DNA from: JANMGV01 sp037440405
GTDB lineage: Bacteria > Planctomycetota > Planctomycetia > Pirellulales > Pirellulaceae
Direction: 5' to 3'
Length of the DNA: 11,799 nt
Assembly: GCA_037440405.1 (NCBI GenBank)
Contig: JBBIUE010000112.1
Location: forward strand, 1 to 11,799
Shown: positions 6,901-11,799 of the stretch, one piece after another
Numbering within the stretch: position 1 is the stretch's first letter
Layout: each line of letters starts with the position of its first letter
Notes under the pieces: model-generated
What the model was told of the DNA's origin: nothing
The model's database searches: none
The model's input: the letters and a program-made list of their open reading frames with translations, nothing else
Program-made: the position numbers and the translations under genes

Positions 6901-7759
6901 TTGTGACCGGAATGGCAAGCGAATTCGGGTGCTGAACGCTCCCACGCAAGATTTGCATCGGATGGTGGACGCCAAGCCTCCAACGTTGTTCACGATACCG
7001 GCCCGAGACGGCCAGCCACTTCACAGCATGTTGATCGCACCGCCGCATGTCGATTTAGCGAAACCGGATGGAAGCTATCCTGTCTTGATCTATGTCTATG
7101 GCGGACCGCGCGCGCCCACGGTTTCGAACTCGTGGGGGGGACGCGACCTATGGTGGCATCAGTACCTCGCTCAGCAGGGTATCTTCGTGCTGCTGTGCGA
7201 TAATCGTGCTGCTCGTGGCAACGGTGCAGCGGATACGTGGAAAACGTACAAGGACCTTGGGCGCATCGAGACAGAAGATTTATCAGATGCTGTCGCTTGG
7301 TTAAGTCAGCAACCTTGGGCCGATCCCGATCGCATCGCCATGTGGGGCTGGAGTTATGGTGGCTACTTCACGGCCTATGCTATGACCCATACAAAACTAT
7401 TCCGCGCTGGAATTGCCGGTGCTCCCGTTACCGATTGGCGAAACTATGATTCCATCTATACCGAACGCTATATGGACGTTCCCGACAACAACAAAGCTGG
7501 ATACAAATCGTCTTCGGCCGTTGAAGCGGCTGCCAATCTCCACGGACGTTTGCTCATCTTGCACGGCGAGATCGACGACAACGTCCATCTGAATAATTCG
7601 ATGCAACTAGCTTACGCCTTACAGCGAGCCAATAAGCCGTTCGATTTGATGGTCTACCCCAAGAACCGCCACGGCGTCGGCGACCCGATGCAACGCTATC
7701 ACATGTACCGCCTCATGACCGAGTTCCTCATTCGAAATCTCAAAGATTCTGCGGAGTGA
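3938..7759 (+). CDS. Exported fusion: M14 zinc carboxypeptidase + S9B dipeptidyl peptidase IV
   Basis: This 1273-residue protein combines two complete exopeptidases (numbering from an in-frame ATG at 3908; subtract 10 for the chosen start). A signal peptide occupies 11-39. The M14 domain (about 45-370) has zinc ligands H130 and E133 in HSGE and H231 in DTHTTNG, the carboxylate-binding NR pair in DLNRDF (201-202) and the catalytic glutamate E317 in LSESYSY. A region typical of one M14 subfamily (370-560, including DQPLGVLVSYLLEPAS) follows, then a Gly/Ser/Arg linker (583-594). The S9B part has a beta-propeller (about 595-1020) with the double-Glu motif DWVYQEEVYG (E743, E744) that sets dipeptide release, and a hydrolase domain (1030-1280). 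Its triad is S1149 in GWSYGG, D1223 in HGEIDDNVH and H1255 in NRHGVGD. It should trim peptides from both ends outside the cytoplasm. ATG 3938 is preferred because it has GAGAAG and begins the signal peptide directly. Confidence 0.93.
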   Translation: MRFTRYPLHFSLFFFAAVACQSFLAVCGQDRSAEAIRSAIAQLKTVAEQSNYERTANGDEVHTFLSALDAASPNARLVSIGVTTEERPIWALILGDAALLELPRKPNDNRLVIGLLGGIHSGECDGKEALLALCRDWCGDVQASRFANAVFVVIPNFSADSAERIGQHRPGQVGPAAGMGIRENAQGLDLNRDFVKLESPEVRSLVRTIDQWGIDVLIDTHTTNGSLHRYQLTYDLPHNPATPQGIRAWGRSTLLPKVTERMKVKGFETFFYGNFNSSYDRWETYGHEPRYGTEYMGLRGRLGILSESYSYADYRTRIDATYAFVQNCVDVLLEEKEALQAEFQRADQRGANRAEASIPIRAEIAPVIGEFKALGYRYKEGKAPADRRFPSSADRDRLDTLEPNDYAITLWNDAKPTSEVAMPAAYIIPPNYAWAVDRLAMHGVRVEQSTSGGISLPVERYTIKSIRNENFEGLPLQKVEVESASVSAEIPEKSFVIRTDQPLGVLVSYLLEPASDETLAGWGFMPPTFREADHYPVLRVMQQVALSTKPIDAVPPSIPLSLESLLEPGRTLGLGGGGRRGSGSNRWLPDSTEYLASRGNRVYAVEAATGAMRPFDLAQRLADSLAKTGIQNRERSGMGDPLGSFDSSLRFALVRNQNDLFLFDAASGETKRLTNTPEDAEGYAELSPTGDHVAFIRGNNLYVVECATGDTHQITSDGSAEVLNGVLDWVYQEEVYGRGNFKAYWWSPDGRSIAFLQLHENDVPEFRVNDSISYSQNLELTRYPKAGAPNPTANAFLVDVSSREVKPVELSEYSEKDRLLVRFAWHPTSAGVTIQIQNRIQTWLDLVWVDRDSAQTRKLFREEGPAWIDVLGLPQFLSNGDFLWLSDLPAGRRHLYRVSGDGTQRQAITSGDWDVEDVLLVEPDEGTVWIRGNLAHPIEQHVYRVSLSDNVITPVTHLAGTHSANVHPSGRYFIHSYTSISSPGLTELCDRNGKRIRVLNAPTQDLHRMVDAKPPTLFTIPARDGQPLHSMLIAPPHVDLAKPDGSYPVLIYVYGGPRAPTVSNSWGGRDLWWHQYLAQQGIFVLLCDNRAARGNGAADTWKTYKDLGRIETEDLSDAVAWLSQQPWADPDRIAMWGWSYGGYFTAYAMTHTKLFRAGIAGAPVTDWRNYDSIYTERYMDVPDNNKAGYKSSSAVEAAANLHGRLLILHGEIDDNVHLNNSMQLAYALQRANKPFDLMVYPKNRHGVGDPMQRYHMYRLMTEFLIRNLKDSAE

Positions 7760-7819
7760 GGAATGCCCTTTCCGAATTGCACAGACTGCGTCAGTTTCAG
7801 GATCGATCGGATATGCAAT

Positions 7820-7846
7820 GCGGGTTGGAGCGATGGCCAAACCCGC
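7820..7846 (+). terminator. GC-rich hairpin downstream of the peptidase gene
   Basis: GCGGGTTGG (7820-7828) pairs with CCAAACCCGC (7837-7846) with a single-base bulge and an 8-base loop, giving about nine pairs. It begins 60 bases after the TGA of the M14-S9 gene, a suitable place for ending that transcript. No T-tract follows, so it would be a factor-assisted terminator or an mRNA 3'-end stabiliser. It is called from sequence pairing only. Confidence 0.35.
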
Positions 7847-8158
7847 AACGAGTTCATGCTTTCCAATTTCCAAGAATCAGGAGAGCTTACGCGAAGTTGA
7901 TAAACAAAGCGTGAATGCGGCCTTTCGCATTCTGTGTTTGGGTGAGGAGAAGGAACCAGAAGTTGCAGAAATTCACCAAAGCCGATTTCGACGTATGCGT
8001 TCGCAGAGGTAGTCAGAATCGTCGATTAACCACCGGGGCAGAGCTTAGTTGGCGAGGAAGGCTTGGAAGCGAATCGACCACGCTATTCGCCGAAATGCGG
8101 CGGCCCGTGCTTGAGGCGAGAACGGTTGCATGTCGATTGACCGTTAGCTCGACGCGAG

Positions 8159-8338
8159 ATGCTGGCAGCCAAGGTCGAGGAAACGTTCGACCGAAAGAAT
8201 CCGGTTCGAACCATCAAGGTCAGCAAGATCATGCGTCGGGATTATGGGACGATCACAGATCAGCTTGATATTGCCCGCAATGGCAGGCTTCTCAAGCGTG
8301 TTCCTCGCGTCGGCCGACTGCCCGCTGGTCGCAAGTAG
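8159..8338 (+). pseudogene. Weak 59-codon ORF, possible gene remnant (hypothetical)
   Basis: An ATG at 8159 opens 59 codons ending in TAG. The product is highly basic, beginning MLAAKVEETFDRKNPV and ending RLPAGRK, with arginine- and lysine-rich segments like a nucleic-acid-binding tail. The same frame upstream remains protein-like (a stretch reading GEEGLEANRPRYSPKCG) but is cut by TGA at 8129 and TAA at 8027. This could mean a longer gene broken by nonsense mutations, with the visible ORF as its 3' end. There is no good Shine-Dalgarno sequence at the ATG. I recognise no family, and chance is a real alternative. Confidence 0.22.
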
Positions 8339-8489
8339 GAAGCAACCTTTCAATTGCAAATTCCACGAAGTCCTGTCTATGCGTCACAGCCAATGAGAAG
8401 TGTCGAGCTGATCTGCTTCGCAATCGAGAATAGATCGAACAGCGCTTTCAAGAAGTTTGATCGCTGCCTGTCGAATCAACCCTGCCCAA

Positions 8490-8502
8490 CAGGACACTCC
8501 TG
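8490..8502. repeat. Short inverted repeat CAGGA-CAC-TCCTG
   Basis: A perfect 5-bp stem with a 3-base loop lies in the gene-poor region 100 bases beyond the hsdR stop. CCTGCCC occurs on each side (8481-8487 and 8499-8505), so the site looks like a small compound of direct and inverted repeats. Dispersed palindromes of this kind are common between genes in many bacteria. With one copy visible I cannot show that it is a repeat family. Confidence 0.3.
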
Positions 8503-8601
8503 CCCGAAAGCCCGTGGCTCTTTTATCCACTCTTTGACGATTTGTTTGAATCCAGCAGGCCCTCAGGCGGGCGACGCGGTGGAGCGGGGAGTGAAGAGTG
8601 A

Positions 8602-11600
8602 TTATTCCCCTTCGGTCCACACCCGCGTCAACGCCTCAGCTTGCTCCAGAACGGTCTGCGTCGCCCGCTCTTGCTTGTCAGGTGGGTAACCGTACTTGCG
8701 CAGGATGCGTTTGATGATCACTCGCATGTGCGCACGAACGTTTTCACGGACGGTCCAATCGATGGACAAGTTATTCCGCACCGCACGAACAAGTTCTTGC
8801 GCAATAATCCGGAGCGTTTGATCGCCCAGCACCTGCACGGCACTGTCGTTGACCTCGAGCGCGTCATAAAACGCCACTTCGTCCTCGTTCAGGCCCAGTT
8901 GTTCTCCACGCTCTTCGGCAGCACGCATCTCCCTGGCGAGCGCGATCAGTTCTTCAATAACCTGTGCCGTTTCAATCGCCCGGTTCTGGTAGCGAGCGAT
9001 CGACTTCTCAAGCATTTCACCGAACGAGCGTGCTTGTACGACGTTCTTGCGACCGCGAGTCTTGATCTCCCCTTGTAATAGCTTGCGGAGCATTTCAACC
9101 GCGAGGTTCCGCTGAGGCATCCCTTGAACTTCTGCTAGGAACTCGTCGGACAAAATCGAAATGTCCGGCTTCTTCAATCCCGCTGCGGCAAAAATATCGA
9201 TCACCTCATCCGATGACACGGCACGCGACACGATCTGACGCAGGGCATGTTCGACTTCATCGGGACTGCGGTCGCTGGCACCGGCACCTTTGGTAAGTAC
9301 CGCTTTGACCGCCTGAAAAAACGCCACATCGTCCCGAACCGCGATCGCAGCTTCATGCGGCACGGCCAAAGCAAAAGCCTTGGTCAGTTCGCCGACACTC
9401 TTGACCAGTCGCTGTTTGCCATCGTCCTGCGCCAGCACATGCTCTTGAGCCGCCGGGAGAATCGAGAGTCGTTGCTGCGGCGACCCCACATGCCAAACCG
9501 CCCAGTCAAACCCGTGAAAAACGCCGCAGCAGATCTCGTATTTTTCCTGCATCACGGCGACCGCTTCCTCTTGGTCGATGGCCGTTCGTCCAGAGCCGCC
9601 ACTGTCGGTATAAGTCGCCAGCGCCTGCTTCAACTCGTGAGCCAGTCCGAGATAATCGACAATCAAACCGCCAGGCTTGTCTTTGAAGACTCGATTGACC
9701 CGCGCGATGGCCTGCATCAGTCCGTGGCCTCTCATCGGCTTGTCGGCATACATGGTGTGCAGGCAGGGGGCATCGAAACCGGTCAGCCACATATCGCGGA
9801 CGATCACAATCTTGAACGGGTCTTGGGCATCCTTGAATCGTTTGGCCATTTCCTCACGACGCGATTTGCTGCGAACATGCGGTTGCCAATCCGGTGGATC
9901 AGCCGCCGAGCCCGTCATGATGACCTTGATGATTCCTTGGTCGTCATCGTCGTGGTGCCAGTCCGGTCGCAGTTGGATGATGGCGTTATACAGGTCAACA
10001 CAAATGCGACGGCTCATGCAAACCACCATCGCCTTGCCGTCCATCGCTTCGAGCCGGCGCTCGAAGTGGGTCACCAAATCCTGCGCGATCAATTCGACCC
10101 GTTGCTCCGCGCCAACCAGGGCCTCAAGCGCCGCCCACTTGGTTTTGAGCTTTTCCTTGTCCTCTAGTTCCTCGCCTTCGGTCGCCTCCTCGAACTCCTC
10201 GTCCAACTGGGGGCGTTTCGTTTCGTCAAGCTGCAATTTCGCCAATCGGCTCTCGTAGAAGATCGGAACCGTCGCCCCGTCCTTCACCGCTCGCTCGATG
10301 TCGTAGACGCTAACGTAGTTGCCGAACACGGCCCGCGTGTTCTTGTCCGTCAGTTCGATCGGCGTTCCGGTGAAACCGATGAAAGAAGCGTTCGTCAGAG
10401 CTTCGCGCATGTGCCGGGCGAAACCATCGATAAAGTCGTATTGGCTGCGATGCGCTTCGTCGGCGATCACGACGATGTTCCGCCGATCCGAGAGCAGCGG
10501 GTGCTGGTCCGCTCCCTCGGTGGGGAAAAACTTGTGAACGGTTGTAAACACCACTCCCCCCGACGCCGTCGTGAGCAATTCCCGCAGATGCGCCCGGCTC
10601 TGAGCCTGAACGGGGTGTTGCCGCAACAGTTCGTGGCATTTGGCGAACGTTCCGAACAACTGGTCGTCCAGGTCGTTGCGGTCGGTGATTACCACCAGCG
10701 TCGGGTTCTCCATCGCCGGATGCAGCACCACGCGGCCAGCGTAGAAGGCCATCGTCAGGCTCTTGCCGGAACCCTGCGTATGCCAAATCACACCGACGCG
10801 TTTGTCGCCCGGTTTGGCATCGCCCCGCGGGCGAGAAAAGTAGGTTCCTTCCGCTTCGTGTATCGCCATCTGCTCGATTGCGGCGACGCTCGCTCTGATC
10901 GTTTCCTGCAGTGCCAGATTCACCGCGTGATACTGGTGGTAGCCCGCCACCTTCTTGATCAGCACGCCGCCGCCGACATCCTCGAACACGATGAAGTACC
11001 GCACCAGGTCCAGCAGCCGCCGTTTTTCAAAGACCCCCTCCAGCATCACTTGAAGTTGCGGCAACCGTGTGTCGGCCAGTTCTTCCCCTTCGATCGTCCG
11101 CCACGGCATGAAGCGTTCCCGGTCCGCAGAGATCGTGCCGATACGGGCCTCTACGCCGTCGGAGATCACCAGCGCCGCGTTGCATTGGAACAGCGAGGGA
11201 ATCTGCTGCTTGTAGGTTTGCAGTTGATTGAACGCCTTCCAGATGTCCGCGTCCTCGTCGGCCGCGTTCTTGAGTTCCAGCACTGCCAGCGGCAGACCGT
11301 TGACGAACAACACGATGTCCGGCCGCCGTTCGTGCCCCCTTCCCGTTGCCCCCAACTCCACTACGGTCAACTGATTGACGGCCAGGAAGTCGTTGTTATC
11401 GGCATCGTCGAAATCCAGCACGCGCACCAGATCGCCGCCGATCGAGCCATCCGTGCGCTGGTACTCGACCGGCACGCCCTCGACCAGGTAGCGGTGGATC
11501 ACATGGTTGTTAGCGACCAGCGACGGCATGTCGGGTCGGGTCAGCTTGCGAAACGCCTCCTCCAGTGCGTCGGCTGGCACTTCAGGGTTCAGTCGCTCGA

Positions 11601-11754
11601 GTGCCTGCCGCAGCCGGCCTTCGAGCACCACCTGTGAATAATCCGCCCGCTCGGCTCCGGCAATCTCCGGTCCGAAGGCAGTCTGCCAGCCCAGCTCGGC
11701 CAGCCATTCAAGGGCCGCTTGCTCGACGACGGATTCGGTAAAGGTTTGCTGCAT
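8602..11754 (-). CDS. hsdR: Type I restriction endonuclease, R subunit (HsdR)
   Basis: HsdR is the DNA-translocating and cleaving subunit of a type I restriction-modification complex (R2M2S); it pumps unmodified DNA and cuts it far from the recognition site. The 1050-residue protein is full length. The N-terminal nuclease domain carries the PD-(D/E)xK residues: D146 in RPDIVLF, then E160 and K162 in LELKNA. The SF2 motor has Walker A HTQGSGKS (325-332), the DEAH box (432-435), FTGTP (461-465), MWLTGFDAP (655-663) and QAIARVNR (681-688). The C-terminal part (about 710-1045) matches the DUF3387-type helical domain, with YQNRAIETAQVIEEL and LRKYGYPPDKQE. An acidic, charged insert lies near 515-540. 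No Shine-Dalgarno sequence precedes the ATG at 11754; an in-frame TGA eight codons upstream limits the start. hsdM and hsdS are not in the window and would be expected to the right if the genes form one transcript. Confidence 0.97.
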   Translation of the reverse strand: MQQTFTESVVEQAALEWLAELGWQTAFGPEIAGAERADYSQVVLEGRLRQALERLNPEVPADALEEAFRKLTRPDMPSLVANNHVIHRYLVEGVPVEYQRTDGSIGGDLVRVLDFDDADNNDFLAVNQLTVVELGATGRGHERRPDIVLFVNGLPLAVLELKNAADEDADIWKAFNQLQTYKQQIPSLFQCNAALVISDGVEARIGTISADRERFMPWRTIEGEELADTRLPQLQVMLEGVFEKRRLLDLVRYFIVFEDVGGGVLIKKVAGYHQYHAVNLALQETIRASVAAIEQMAIHEAEGTYFSRPRGDAKPGDKRVGVIWHTQGSGKSLTMAFYAGRVVLHPAMENPTLVVITDRNDLDDQLFGTFAKCHELLRQHPVQAQSRAHLRELLTTASGGVVFTTVHKFFPTEGADQHPLLSDRRNIVVIADEAHRSQYDFIDGFARHMREALTNASFIGFTGTPIELTDKNTRAVFGNYVSVYDIERAVKDGATVPIFYESRLAKLQLDETKRPQLDEEFEEATEGEELEDKEKLKTKWAALEALVGAEQRVELIAQDLVTHFERRLEAMDGKAMVVCMSRRICVDLYNAIIQLRPDWHHDDDDQGIIKVIMTGSAADPPDWQPHVRSKSRREEMAKRFKDAQDPFKIVIVRDMWLTGFDAPCLHTMYADKPMRGHGLMQAIARVNRVFKDKPGGLIVDYLGLAHELKQALATYTDSGGSGRTAIDQEEAVAVMQEKYEICCGVFHGFDWAVWHVGSPQQRLSILPAAQEHVLAQDDGKQRLVKSVGELTKAFALAVPHEAAIAVRDDVAFFQAVKAVLTKGAGASDRSPDEVEHALRQIVSRAVSSDEVIDIFAAAGLKKPDISILSDEFLAEVQGMPQRNLAVEMLRKLLQGEIKTRGRKNVVQARSFGEMLEKSIARYQNRAIETAQVIEELIALAREMRAAEERGEQLGLNEDEVAFYDALEVNDSAVQVLGDQTLRIIAQELVRAVRNNLSIDWTVRENVRAHMRVIIKRILRKYGYPPDKQERATQTVLEQAEALTRVWTEGE

Positions 11755-11777
11755 AATGACTTTTAATTTCCGGCGAA

Positions 11778-11799
11778 TTCACTGCCAATTCACTGCCAA
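11778..11799. repeat. Tandem 11-bp repeat upstream of hsdR, cut by the window edge
   Basis: The unit TTCACTGCCAA occurs twice back to back (11778-11788 and 11789-11799) and reaches the last base, so more copies may follow. It lies 24 bases upstream of the hsdR start codon, where the leader or promoter should be. Copy number could change by slippage. A repeated protein-binding site or the edge of a larger array are alternatives. Confidence 0.6.

Larger units (their letters stand above)
7760..8601. other. Long stretch without a convincing gene
   Basis: These 842 bases lie between the convergent 3' ends of the peptidase gene and hsdR. Short ORFs occur on both strands, but none shows a recognisable family, a good ribosome site or length above about 120 codons. 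Two dyads (7820-7846 and 8490-8502) and one weak 59-codon ORF (8159-8338) are listed separately. The frame leading into that ORF is interrupted by stops at 8027-8029 and 8129-8131, so a decayed gene is possible. I see no tRNA, transposase or clear terminal repeat. Confidence 0.5.

Noticed and set aside
8384..8620. 78-codon minus-strand ORF after hsdR
   Set aside because: It overlaps the hsdR 3' end, has no ribosome site and no recognisable family.
9247..10167. 306-codon ORF on the plus strand
   Set aside because: It is antisense to the hsdR motor domain, with no family likeness and no ribosome site.
10411..11637. 408-codon ORF on the plus strand
   Set aside because: It lies wholly antisense to hsdR, whose motifs are intact; the composition (many His, Arg, Gln) is typical of a shadow frame in GC-rich coding DNA.

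Overview
The window looks like a piece of a bacterial chromosome of moderate GC. I lean towards a planctomycete (Pirellula/Rhodopirellula-like) because of the combination of a type II-C style cas2, a DUF6265 protein, very large secreted peptidases and loosely packed genes with long spacers. This assignment is inference from gene content; no marker gene in the window proves it.

Layout from left to right: the 3' tail of a probable cas1 and a complete cas2 (1-415, + strand) are the distal end of a CRISPR-Cas adaptation operon whose other genes lie beyond the left edge. The 427 bases after cas2 contain no CRISPR array. They hold a GTG-started candidate ORF with a good Shine-Dalgarno sequence (466-768) and a striking 21-base tandem repeat (about 10 units, 643-852). 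The array encodes heptapeptide repeats in several frames and runs into the 3' end of the next gene. Three genes then lie on the minus strand, transcribed leftwards in the order DUF6265 secreted protein (3760-3188), cysK cysteine synthase (3084-2134) and an MscS-type mechanosensitive channel (1832-843). Gaps of 103 and 301 bases, both containing inverted repeats, make a single tight operon uncertain.

Divergent from DUF6265 is a 3.8-kb gene (3938-7759, + strand) for an unusual exported two-enzyme fusion: a full-length M14 zinc carboxypeptidase joined through a glycine-rich linker to a full-length S9B dipeptidyl peptidase IV. Both sets of catalytic residues are intact. One polypeptide could therefore trim peptides from both ends.

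An 842-base stretch with no convincing gene follows (7760-8601). It contains hairpins and one weak 59-codon ORF. A complete type I restriction endonuclease subunit gene, hsdR (8602-11754, minus strand), fills the right end. Its promoter side carries a tandem 11-base repeat cut by the window edge. The modification and specificity genes are not in the window and may lie to the right. The window is thus metabolic, membrane and peptidase genes flanked by two defence systems, CRISPR-Cas on the left and type I restriction on the right.
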